From JAICSD01 sp035637115 (GTDB taxonomy: Bacteria; Acidobacteriota; Vicinamibacteria; Vicinamibacterales; 2-12-FULL-66-21), in assembly GCA_035637115.1 (NCBI GenBank), contig DASPXV010000151.1:1-64000 (forward strand): a DNA stretch of 64,000 nt, read 5' to 3'. The notes under the pieces are model-generated. The model was not told the origin of the DNA and did not search any database. It saw nothing but the letters and a program-made list of their open reading frames with translations. Position numbers and translations under genes: made by a program. Of this stretch, positions 24,985 to 32,769 are shown piece by piece; within the stretch, counting starts at the first letter, position 1, and every line of letters begins with the position of its first letter.

Positions 24985-25109
24985 TCGAAGGGTTCGAAGG
25001 AACGAAGCAGTTCGAAGGAGCTGACAAGCCTTCGAGCTTCGAAGCCTTCGAACGCCGAAGGGTCCGTCGCGCTCCTTCGAACCGCTTCGACCTTCGCCTC
25101 GTTCGAGTT
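24985..25109. repeat. TTCGAAGG-rich imperfect octad array between recN and miaB
   Basis: About fifteen variants of TTCGAAGG / CTTCGAAC fill the gap, with TTCGCTT-type units toward recN. The unit is itself nearly palindromic (TTCGAA), so the region can fold in many registers. Units continue into the recN 3' end, where they encode the basic tail AKANIKRKRR. Confidence 0.7.
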
Positions 25110-26756
25110 CTACCTTCGCTTTCGCTTTATATTCGCTTTCGCCTCGATCATTTCCCGGGCACCAGCAAGAACCGAAGCGGACACCTCTGCTCCACCCATC
25201 ATGCGGGCGATTTCTGATTCACGTTCGACGCCGTCGACACGCGTCACCGCCGTCGAGGTGCGGCCGCCCCTGACGGACTTCTCGATGCGGTAGTGCGTGC
25301 TCCCGTACGCGGCGATCTGCGGCAAGTGCGTGATACACAACACCTGGAAGCGATCGCCCAGCAGGCGCAGCCGCGCGCCCACGACATCGGCGACGGCGCC
25401 GCCGATGCCGGCGTCCACCTCGTCGAAGATCAGCGTCTTGCCCGGCGCGTCAGTCGACGCAAGCGTCTTCAGTGCCAGCATGATGCGCGATAGTTCGCCG
25501 CCCGATACGATCCGAGCGAGCGGCCGAACATCTTCGCCCGGATTCGGGGAGATATAAAACTCAGCTTGGTCGAGGCCGCGTTCGGACCACTGCGCTTCCC
25601 CGCCGTCTTCGGCGAATCTGACCTCGCAGCGCGTCTTCGCCATGGCGAGGTCGGCGAGCGCCTTCTCGAGTGTCCGCGCGAAGTCGTTCGCGGCCGCGCG
25701 GCGTTTGCCCGACAGGTCCTGAGCGAGGGCCAGGTAATCTTTTCGCGCTTCTTCGAGCGCCGCATCGAGCTCGGCCGCGCGTTCGGTCGCGTGCTCGATG
25801 TCGTGCAGCTCCTGCCGAAGTGTCATCCGCTTCTCGATGACGTCGGCGAGCGACGGGCCGTGCTTCTTTTTCAGACGCTCCAGCAGAGCAAGCCGATCCT
25901 CGATCTCCTGGAGGCGCGCCGGCGACGCGTCAATGTTCTCCGAATACGACCGCAGGAAGTACGCCAGATCCTCCAGCTGCGACTTGATCCCATCCCGGGC
26001 CTCGACGTACGGCGTGAACTTCGGATCCAGCGCCGCGAGCTCCGCGACGCGCTTCCACGTCCCGGCGAGCGCCGGCAGCGCCGCCTCATCCCCCTCATAA
26101 AGAGATGTGTACGCCTCAGCGCAGAGTCGCTGCAGCCGATCCGCGTTCGCGAGCACCTGCCGAGTCGTGGCGAGCTCCTCGTCTTCGCCTGGTTGCGGCG
26201 CCCCCTTGTCGATCTCGGAAAGTTGAAACGCGAGAAACTCCGCGCGCGAGGCCTTCTGCTGCTCGCTTGCCGCCAGGCGCGCGCGCTCGTCGCGCACCTG
26301 CTGCCACGCGCGGAACGCGACGGACACGGCATCGCGCGCTGCCGTCAACCCGGAGAATTCATCGAGCAGGTCGATGTGCGCAGCGGGGTCCAGCAGTACC
26401 TGGTGCTCGTGCTGGCCGTGGAGGTCGACGAGGGAACCCGCAGCGTCACGCAGGGCCGCGCTTGTCACGAGCGCGCCATCCACGAACGCTCGGCTGCGTC
26501 CCTGCGAGGAGATCTCGCGCCGCACGATCAACTCGCCACCGTCGGGCTTCTCGAACACCGCCTGCACGGTGGCCGTTTCCTCGCCCGTCCGCACCAGGTC
26601 CGCGCTGGCCCGCCCGCCGACCAGCAGGCCGACCGCCCCGACGACGATGGATTTGCCCGCGCCGGTTTCTCCTGTGAGGACGTTCAGCCCCGGCGCGAAC
26701 TCGAGCTCCAGCCGATCGATCACGGCAAGGTGGCTGATGCTGAGAAACCGGATCAT
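25110..26756 (-). CDS. recN: DNA repair protein RecN
   Basis: 548 residues from the ATG at 26756 (MIRFLSISHLAVIDRLELEF). This SMC-like ATPase has Walker A GETGAGKSIVVGA, a long central coiled coil (about 150-360), signature SGGELSRIMLALK and Walker B LIFDEVDAGIGG. It acts in double-strand-break repair. The last ten residues come from the adjoining TTCG array rather than the usual RecN tail. It diverges from tolQ across 127 bp. No recognisable LexA box was found. Confidence 0.95.
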   Translation of the reverse strand: MIRFLSISHLAVIDRLELEFAPGLNVLTGETGAGKSIVVGAVGLLVGGRASADLVRTGEETATVQAVFEKPDGGELIVRREISSQGRSRAFVDGALVTSAALRDAAGSLVDLHGQHEHQVLLDPAAHIDLLDEFSGLTAARDAVSVAFRAWQQVRDERARLAASEQQKASRAEFLAFQLSEIDKGAPQPGEDEELATTRQVLANADRLQRLCAEAYTSLYEGDEAALPALAGTWKRVAELAALDPKFTPYVEARDGIKSQLEDLAYFLRSYSENIDASPARLQEIEDRLALLERLKKKHGPSLADVIEKRMTLRQELHDIEHATERAAELDAALEEARKDYLALAQDLSGKRRAAANDFARTLEKALADLAMAKTRCEVRFAEDGGEAQWSERGLDQAEFYISPNPGEDVRPLARIVSGGELSRIMLALKTLASTDAPGKTLIFDEVDAGIGGAVADVVGARLRLLGDRFQVLCITHLPQIAAYGSTHYRIEKSVRGGRTSTAVTRVDGVERESEIARMMGGAEVSASVLAGAREMIEAKANIKRKRR

Positions 26757-26781
26757 GGGGAACTTCAATTCTATCAGAGCT

Positions 26782-26810
26782 TTGACAGCGCCTGAGCCGC
26801 GTGTTACGCT
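26782..26810 (+). promoter_or_regulatory. Sigma-70-type promoter for the tol-pal operon
   Basis: A consensus -35 TTGACA (26782-26787) is followed after exactly 17 nt by TACGCT (26805-26810), which keeps three of six -10 positions. It lies 74 bp before the tolQ start. This is the most classical promoter seen in the window. Confidence 0.6.
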
Positions 26811-26883
26811 GCTTGCGACTGCGCTGTCCCAGCGGCGCAACTGGGGTCTCCCCTCTCTTCAGCGGGTGACCGGAGGTCTCTTT

Positions 26884-27648
26884 TTGCGCACGTTTGGATA
26901 CGCTGCCCTTGCGCTGCAGGCGCCGGGGACGCCGGAGTCTGGGACCGGCGGAGTCGATTTCGTTCACCTCATCGCGAACGCCACGTGGCTCGCGAAGAGC
27001 GTTCTCCTGATTCTGCTCCTTTTCTCTGCCGTGTCCTGGGGCGTCATTCTCTTCAAGACGCTGCAGTATCGCCGCGCCGCGCGCCACACGGGAACGTTTC
27101 TGCAGGTCTTCCGCAAGAGCACGAAGTTCTCCGAGGTGCAGACGATCTGCGCGAGTGTACCGGCGAGTCCGCTGGTCGGCATCTTCCAGGCGGGGTACGC
27201 GGAACTCAACACGCAGCTGCGCCAGCCCGCGCGGGCGGGCGAAGCGGAGTCCAAGCCAGCGGCCGGTTCTGCTCGTCCAACGTTGAGAAGCCTCGACGCC
27301 GTCGATCGGGCACTTCTGCGCGCGACGAGCGTCGAAGTCAGCAGGCTCGAGAAGCGCGTGCCGTTCCTGGCCACGACGGCGAGTATTACGCCGTTCATCG
27401 GCCTCTTCGGAACGGTCATCGGGATCATGTTCGCGTTCGCGCGGATCGGCGCGGAAGGGTCCACGAGTCTTGCCGTCGTCGCGCCGGGTATCGCGGACGC
27501 GCTGATTGCGACCGCCGCCGGGCTTTTCGCGGCCGTGCCGGCTGTCTACTTTTATAACGAATTCACGAATCGCGTGAAGGAGTTCGCCGCGCAGATGGAC
27601 GACTTCGCGCTCGAGTTTCTGAACATCTCGGAGCGGAATTTTACGTAA
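26884..27648 (+). CDS. tolQ: TolQ: MotA/TolQ/ExbB proton channel subunit
   Basis: 254 residues from the TTG at 26884, chosen because GGAGG lies at 26872-26876; the frame is open far upstream into the recN region without homology. A first membrane helix is at about 33-55 (LLILLLFSAVSWGVIL), then a cytoplasmic loop, then two helices in ATTASITPFIGLFGTVIGIM and DALIATAAGLFAAVPAVYFY, the conserved proton-channel core. It energises the Tol-Pal system with TolR. The stop overlaps the tolR start (TAATG). Confidence 0.93.
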   Translation: MRTFGYAALALQAPGTPESGTGGVDFVHLIANATWLAKSVLLILLLFSAVSWGVILFKTLQYRRAARHTGTFLQVFRKSTKFSEVQTICASVPASPLVGIFQAGYAELNTQLRQPARAGEAESKPAAGSARPTLRSLDAVDRALLRATSVEVSRLEKRVPFLATTASITPFIGLFGTVIGIMFAFARIGAEGSTSLAVVAPGIADALIATAAGLFAAVPAVYFYNEFTNRVKEFAAQMDDFALEFLNISERNFT

Positions 27649-28115
27649 TGCCCAAAGTCCAGCAGCACGTGGGAGGGGGATCGGGACGCAGCCGGCGCGC
27701 GCGCGGCTCCCGTGTTGCCACTTCCCTCGCCGAGATCAACGTCGTCCCGCTCGTGGACGTGATGCTCGTGCTCCTGATCATCTTCATGGTGGCGGCGCCG
27801 ATGATGACGCAGGGCATGCAGGTGCATCTGCCGGAGTCCCGCAGGGCGACGCCGCTGACGGCGCAGCCGATCTACGTGACTGTGCCTGTGTCGTTTTCCT
27901 CGCAGCGCAAGGTGCAGATCGGCGAAGACACGATTCCGATCGATATCCTGCCGGAGCGCGTGCGCCAGGCGCTGCTCGAGCGCGACGACAAATCGCTGTT
28001 CGTGCGCGCGGACGGCGCCGTCGCCTACAAGGACATCGTCTACGTCTTCGACAAGCTCAAGTCGGCAGGCATCGAGAAGGTCGGACTGATCACCGTTCCG
28101 GTGGGCTCACGCTAG
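27648..28115 (+). CDS. tolR: TolR/ExbD biopolymer transport protein
   Basis: 155 residues. One membrane helix (about 32-52) contains the essential Asp37 in NVVPLVDVMLVLLIIFMV, the proton-path residue of TolR and ExbD. A periplasmic domain follows (about 60-150). Start and stop are shared by one base with tolQ and abut the next gene, confirming a single operon. Confidence 0.95.
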   Translation: MPKVQQHVGGGSGRSRRARGSRVATSLAEINVVPLVDVMLVLLIIFMVAAPMMTQGMQVHLPESRRATPLTAQPIYVTVPVSFSSQRKVQIGEDTIPIDILPERVRQALLERDDKSLFVRADGAVAYKDIVYVFDKLKSAGIEKVGLITVPVGSR

Positions 28116-28895
28116 ATGGACGCCGTTTCCGAGATCCTCGTCGACCGCGCGCGCGAGGCCGACAAGGTCACGCAGATGGTGATGCTGTCGTTCATCGCGC
28201 ACGCGGCAATCATCAGCGCGATCGCGATGATCCCTTCGAAGTGGAACACCGTGCCCGATCAGAGCCACGTGATGGTGATCTCCCTCGGCGGGGCGCCTGG
28301 TCCGGTGCAGGGTCGCAATCCGATGTCGGCGAAGCCGGTGCAGGAAGCCGTTCCGGAGACGGTCAAGCCGAAGAACGAAGCTCCCCCGGCGCTCGCCAAG
28401 CCGGAGATGATCGAACCGGTCAAGTCCGCACCGGTCGCGCCGAAGACGCCCGTAAAGCCGACGCCGCCCAAGGAAACGCCGCAACTCCGAGGGCGGACGC
28501 CGACGCAGGGGGCGGAGGTGAAAAGCGGTACGGCGAAGGTCGAGACCGGCAGCCAATCGCAGAGGGCGTTTGGCTTGGCCACCGGGGGCGCAGGCGGAGG
28601 CGCCGCCTACACCGACTACGCGGACTTCTGCTGCCCCGAGTATCTCGATCAAATGGTGATTTACGTGCGGCGCAACTGGCTGGAAAAGCAGGGACAGGAC
28701 GGACAGAACGTCGCGAAGTTCACGATCCGGCGCGACGGGACGATAACCGACGTCACGATCGAGACGCCGGCGAATCCCCTGCTCGACCTTGCCACCAAAC
28801 GCGCCCTGATCCAGACGCAGAAGCTGCCGCCGCTGCCGGCGGCGTTTACACCGCCACAACTGACCGTGCATCTCGTTTTCCAATACAAACGGTAA
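28116..28895 (+). CDS. tolA: TolA/TonB-type energy transducer
   Basis: 259 residues. One N-terminal membrane helix (about 20-45) is followed by a Pro/Lys-rich spanning region (about 75-140: KPTPPKETPQLRGRTP) and a C-terminal TonB/TolA-like domain (about 170-259: YVRRNWLEKQGQDGQNVAKF ending LVFQYKR). Its position between tolR and tolB argues for the TolA role, linking the inner-membrane motor to Pal and TolB; sequence alone cannot separate TolA from TonB. Confidence 0.85.
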   Translation: MDAVSEILVDRAREADKVTQMVMLSFIAHAAIISAIAMIPSKWNTVPDQSHVMVISLGGAPGPVQGRNPMSAKPVQEAVPETVKPKNEAPPALAKPEMIEPVKSAPVAPKTPVKPTPPKETPQLRGRTPTQGAEVKSGTAKVETGSQSQRAFGLATGGAGGGAAYTDYADFCCPEYLDQMVIYVRRNWLEKQGQDGQNVAKFTIRRDGTITDVTIETPANPLLDLATKRALIQTQKLPPLPAAFTPPQLTVHLVFQYKR

Positions 28896-30286
28896 TGATG
28901 AGAACAGTCCTGACATGCTTCGCAGTTGCCGCAGTGTCGCTGACGCTGTGGGGCCAGCAGGCGCAGCCGCCGCAGCAGCAACCGCCGCCTCCGCCGCAGC
29001 AACCCACGGACATCCGGTTCGTGATCACCGGGTCCGGCGGCTCAGCGCCGAAGCTCGCGGTGGCCGGCTTCATTCCGCTTTCGTCCGACACGGAGACCGT
29101 CGCCGCCGCAAAGACGATCGGCGACGTGCTCTACGACGACATCGCGTACGAGCGCGAGTACTACATGATCGCGAAGGACGCGGTCGCCACGGTGCCGAAG
29201 CCCACGTCCATCGATCAGGTGCCACTCGATCGCTGGAAAGAGCTCAACGCCGATGGTGTGCTCGTCGGCAGCGTGCGCAAGGGACCGAGCGGAATCATCG
29301 TCCAGGTGCGCCTGATCAAGGTCGCGACCGGTGAGTCGGCGTTCGGCAAGGAATACAGTGGCTCTGTCGCGAACCCGCGCCGGTTCGCCCACACGATCTG
29401 GGACGAGATGTACAAGCAGCAGCTGCAGGGGCGCGGCGTGGCGCGCACGCGCCTGACGTTCTCGTCAGACCGCACGGCGGATCTGATCAAAGGACCGGTC
29501 GCGAACCGCGACGTCCAGGAAATCTTCATCGCCGACTACGACGGCGCGAACCCGCGCAAGGTGACGAACACCAAGACGCTGAACATCACGCCGACCTGGT
29601 CGCCCGACGGGCAGATCATCGCCTACACGAGCTACCGGCCGTCGGGTGGCATGGGCATGTTCCAAGACATCGTCCTCTCGTTCATCGAGACGGGGGATCG
29701 CCGGACGCCCGCGAACGGGGATCCGCTGAAGCAGAATTATCTGCCCGTCTGGTCGCCGGACGGTTCGAAGATCGCCTTCACGACGAACCGCGACGGTAAT
29801 CCGGAGATCTACGTGATGAACCGGGATGGCAGCGGCCTGAAGCGGATGACGAACAGTCCGGCGATTGACGTCACCCCAACGTGGTCACCGACGGGCGGGC
29901 AGCTCGCATGGGTGTCGGACCGCACGGGGAACCCGAAGATCTACATAATGAACGCTGACGGTACCGGACAGCGCGCGCTTGGCGGCGACACCTATTGCGA
30001 CCGCCCCACGTGGTCGAGCGCGCCGTTCAACGAGATCGCGTACGCGGTGCGCACCGGGCCTGGTTACGACATCAAGGTCTACAGCTTCGCGACCGGCCAG
30101 GCGACGAGGATCACCGATGGGATCGGCAGCAACGAGAGTCCGGCGTTCTCCCCCAACGGGCGGCACATCGCGTTCACGTCGACGCGGAACGGCAAAGTGC
30201 AGATTTATACGATCGCGCGGGACGGCAACGATCTCCGGCAGATCACGCGCGAGGGCAACAACAAGTTTCCTAATTGGTCGCAGTAA
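28895..30286 (+). CDS. tolB: Tol-Pal translocation protein TolB
   Basis: 463 residues from the ATG at 28895 (overlapping the tolA stop by one base) or 28898. A short signal peptide is followed by a Gln/Pro run, the N-terminal alpha/beta domain (about 45-180: KLAVAGFIPLSSD, VLYDDIAYEREYYMI), and a six-bladed propeller (about 185-463) with repeats of the type TPTWSPDGQIIAYTS and LPVWSPDGSKIAFTTN. It is periplasmic and binds Pal. Confidence 0.95.
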   Translation: MMRTVLTCFAVAAVSLTLWGQQAQPPQQQPPPPPQQPTDIRFVITGSGGSAPKLAVAGFIPLSSDTETVAAAKTIGDVLYDDIAYEREYYMIAKDAVATVPKPTSIDQVPLDRWKELNADGVLVGSVRKGPSGIIVQVRLIKVATGESAFGKEYSGSVANPRRFAHTIWDEMYKQQLQGRGVARTRLTFSSDRTADLIKGPVANRDVQEIFIADYDGANPRKVTNTKTLNITPTWSPDGQIIAYTSYRPSGGMGMFQDIVLSFIETGDRRTPANGDPLKQNYLPVWSPDGSKIAFTTNRDGNPEIYVMNRDGSGLKRMTNSPAIDVTPTWSPTGGQLAWVSDRTGNPKIYIMNADGTGQRALGGDTYCDRPTWSSAPFNEIAYAVRTGPGYDIKVYSFATGQATRITDGIGSNESPAFSPNGRHIAFTSTRNGKVQIYTIARDGNDLRQITREGNNKFPNWSQ

Positions 30287-30337
30287 CGCCTGGTGCGCGT
30301 TTTCGGAAAACGAAGGTTACGGAGTGAGCAGGGACAG

Positions 30338-30913
30338 ATGAGACATACACAGTTAGCGGTGATCGCGGTGCTCGTGGCGGTCGTGGGCGCCGGCGCGTGC
30401 GGCAAGAAGAAGCCGCCGGTCGCGAGGCCGATGCCGCCGCCGACAACCACGGGCACCACGGCAACTCCCACCCCGGCGCCGCCCACGCCGGTGCCGGATA
30501 CGACGCCGATTCCGCCCGAGCCGAAGATCTCCGAGGATCCGCTGGTGAGCGGAGATCTCGACGTCATCAACAAGAATTCACCGTTTCAACCGGTTTTCTT
30601 CGGCCTCGACAGCTTCGAAGTGGATGGCACGGCACAGCAGGCGCTGAACACCAACGCGGGTATCCTGAAGAAGTACCCGACGTGGGTGATCACGCTCGAG
30701 GGGCACTGCGACGAGCGCGGCACCGCGGAGTACAACCTCGCCCTCGGCGAAAAGCGCGCCCTCGCGGCAAAGACGTATCTCGTGTCGCTCGGCGTGCCGG
30801 CCGATCGCCTGCGGACCGTCAGTTATGGCAAGGAATTTCCATTCGATCCGGGCCACGACGAATCGGCATGGTCGAAGAACCGCCGCGCCCATTTCGTCGT
30901 CACGAGCAAGTAA
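30338..30913 (+). CDS. pal: Peptidoglycan-associated lipoprotein Pal
   Basis: 191 residues from the ATG at 30338. A lipoprotein signal peptide ends in VGAGAC (Cys about 23), a slightly atypical lipobox. A Pro/Thr-rich linker follows, then the OmpA-like peptidoglycan-binding domain with EGHCDERGTAEYNLALGEKR and SYGKEFP. It anchors the outer membrane to peptidoglycan at division sites. The start was chosen for the signal sequence; an earlier in-frame start has none. Confidence 0.94.
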   Translation: MRHTQLAVIAVLVAVVGAGACGKKKPPVARPMPPPTTTGTTATPTPAPPTPVPDTTPIPPEPKISEDPLVSGDLDVINKNSPFQPVFFGLDSFEVDGTAQQALNTNAGILKKYPTWVITLEGHCDERGTAEYNLALGEKRALAAKTYLVSLGVPADRLRTVSYGKEFPFDPGHDESAWSKNRRAHFVVTSK

Positions 30914-30929
30914 CCAGGAGCAACACGCG

Positions 30930-31769
30930 ATGAAGGTTTGCCGCACGCTATCCGTACTTCTTCTCGCGCTGGCAGCGCAGGCGCAGCCTGCGGCGGCTGC
31001 CGCGAATAAAGAGCACTTGCAGCTGATGGCTGAGATTCGGATGCTCCAGGAGCAGAACCAGCAGCTGCAGCAGCTGCTCGGAACGCTGCAGGATACGTTG
31101 AAGACCGTGACCACGAAACTGGACGACCAGTCCGCAGCGACGCGGAAAGCCATGGCCGACCAGACGCTCGCCGTCAACAACATCGGCGACAACGTGCGCA
31201 CGCTGCGGGAGAAGACGGACGAGACAAACGTCAGGATCTCGACTGTCTCGCAGGAGATCGAGGCGCTCCGGCAGGGGATCACGTCGCAGCCGGCGCCGAC
31301 GCCGGTCACGAATCCCGTCGAACCCGCCGGCGCGCAGCCTCCCGCGGGCGCGAATCCGCCGCCCGTCTCGACGACGCCGCAGACCGTCTCACCGTCGCGG
31401 ATGTTCGAGGCGAGTTACGACGACTACACCGCGGGCCGCTTCGATCTCGCGATCCAGGGATTCGAAGGATTCATCCAGGCGTTTCCGCGCCTGAGCCAGG
31501 CGGCCGACGCGCGGTACAACATCGGGATGTCGTACTACAACCTCAGTAACTGGGCGAAAGCACGCGAGTCGTTCCAGAAGGTCATCTCTGACTATCCGCA
31601 GAACACCGATCGCGTCTCGGAGGCATATTACAAACTGGGCCAGACATTCGAGCGCCTTGGCCAGGTCGACAACGCCAAACGCGCGTACGAAACCCTGATC
31701 CAGAAATTCTCGTCGACGTTTTCAGCCAGCCAGGCGAGGCAAGCGCTCGATCGGTTGAATAGACGGTAA
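30930..31769 (+). CDS. cpoB: Tol-Pal cell-envelope coordinator CpoB (YbgF)
   Basis: 279 residues from the ATG at 30930 with CCAGGAG at 30914-30920. A signal peptide (about 1-23) is followed by a Gln-rich coiled coil (about 24-115: MLQEQNQQLQQLLGTLQDTL), a Pro-rich linker and C-terminal TPR repeats (about 155-279). CpoB coordinates Tol-Pal with peptidoglycan synthesis at division. It closes the operon; its last codons (AGACGG TAA) already belong to the following heptad array. Confidence 0.92.
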   Translation: MKVCRTLSVLLLALAAQAQPAAAAANKEHLQLMAEIRMLQEQNQQLQQLLGTLQDTLKTVTTKLDDQSAATRKAMADQTLAVNNIGDNVRTLREKTDETNVRISTVSQEIEALRQGITSQPAPTPVTNPVEPAGAQPPAGANPPPVSTTPQTVSPSRMFEASYDDYTAGRFDLAIQGFEGFIQAFPRLSQAADARYNIGMSYYNLSNWAKARESFQKVISDYPQNTDRVSEAYYKLGQTFERLGQVDNAKRAYETLIQKFSSTFSASQARQALDRLNRR

Positions 31770-31862
31770 ACAGTAAGCAGTAGACGGTAGACCGTAGACG
31801 GTAGACGGTAGACGGTAGACGGTAAAACACTACCGTCTACGTATTACCTTCTACCGTCGACG
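31762..31862. repeat. Heptad array with dyad, GTAGACG theme, between convergent cpoB and ssb
   Basis: About nine units of the type AGACGGT are followed by the inverted theme ACCGTCT/ACCTTCT/ACCGTCG. The centre forms a perfect 10-bp stem, GTAGACGGTA (31815-31824) / TACCGTCTAC (31831-31840), with a 6-nt loop, and a T run lies at 31863-31867. The array spans the gap between two convergent stop codons and may serve as a bidirectional terminator. Confidence 0.8.
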
Positions 31863-31865
31863 TTT

Positions 31866-32339
31866 TTAGAACGGAATATCGTCGTCCGTCAGCTCGCTGA
31901 TCGGTTCCCCCATTGACTCGTGCTCGCCGCCACCCGCCGCGGCGCCCGCGGGCGCGCCGGCTCCGCGCTGCTGCTGCGAGCGGCCGCCACCGCCCATACC
32001 ACCGCCACCGCCGCCGAGCAGGACGATCCGGTCGCCGCGGATCTCAGTGGTGTACTTGTCGTTCCCGTCCTTGTCCTGCCACTTGCGCGTCTGCAGCCGC
32101 CCCTCGACGTAGATCTGCTTCCCCTTCGTCAGGTACTCGGACAACGACTCCGCGGATTTGCCCCACAGGACGATGCGGTGCCATTCGGTCTTTTCCTGTT
32201 TCTGGCCGGACGTCTTGTCGTTCCACACTTCCGTCGTCGCGAGATTGAGCGTCGCGACGGGGGCGCCGCCGGGCGTGTAGCGCAGCTCCGCGTCCCTCCC
32301 GAGATTGCCGACCAGGATTACCTTGTTCACGCTTCCCAT
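31866..32339 (-). CDS. ssb: Single-stranded DNA-binding protein
   Basis: 157 residues. An OB-fold (about 1-108) begins MGSVNKVILVGNLGRDAELR and contains TEWHRIVLWGKSAE and KGKQIYVEGRLQTRKW. A Gly/Gln-rich linker follows, and the acidic C-terminal tip DDDIPF is intact; this tip recruits replication and repair partners. The distant upstream gene is a cupin (25-bp gap). Confidence 0.96.
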   Translation of the reverse strand: MGSVNKVILVGNLGRDAELRYTPGGAPVATLNLATTEVWNDKTSGQKQEKTEWHRIVLWGKSAESLSEYLTKGKQIYVEGRLQTRKWQDKDGNDKYTTEIRGDRIVLLGGGGGGMGGGGRSQQQRGAGAPAGAAAGGGEHESMGEPISELTDDDIPF

Positions 32340-32364
32340 CGTTTATTCCTCTCTGACCTCTCGT

Positions 32365-32733
32365 TTAGGACTGGCGTCCGTACCGGTCCTCTAAGCGCAC
32401 CACGTCCTGGAGCTCCGGCGTTGAAACCTCGAAGATATCGCAGTCGGTGATGGCCGTCATGCGGTGAACCGTTTTCGGGACTACATGGACGGCTTCGCCC
32501 GGCTTCATCTCCCGTTTCGTGAGCGGTCCCCCGGCGGTGCCTTCGTGCCCCTCGGCAATCTCGAACAACATCCGCCCGGACCACAGGAAAATCGTTTCAT
32601 CTTTCTGGTTGTGGTACTGCAGGCTGAGGGCGTGGCCCGCGTTGACGTGGATCAACTTCCCCACATACCGCTCGGTCTTCGCCCAGTGCAGCTCGTAACC
32701 CCACGGCTTCTCCACTCGCGTCGGTTCACTCAA
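32365..32733 (-). CDS. Cupin protein, mannose-6-phosphate isomerase C-domain-like
   Basis: 122 residues forming one cupin fold. The opening VEKPWGYELHWAKTERYVGKL and the metal motifs SLQYHNQKDETIFLWSG and VHVVPKTVHRM resemble the isomerase domain of type II phosphomannose isomerase/GDP-mannose pyrophosphorylase. It stands alone without the nucleotidyltransferase domain. A sugar-phosphate isomerase or binding role is inferred from the fold only. It sits between ptsI and ssb on the same strand. Confidence 0.75.
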   Translation of the reverse strand: MSEPTRVEKPWGYELHWAKTERYVGKLIHVNAGHALSLQYHNQKDETIFLWSGRMLFEIAEGHEGTAGGPLTKREMKPGEAVHVVPKTVHRMTAITDCDIFEVSTPELQDVVRLEDRYGRQS

Positions 32734-32769
32734 CTATCGCTCCTTGTCGTGACAGGGAAGGTCAATCCG

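Noticed and set aside
28241..28894. N-terminal extension of TolB
   Set aside because: It lies in another frame over tolA and lacks a signal peptide; the ATG at 28895 gives a proper exported TolB.
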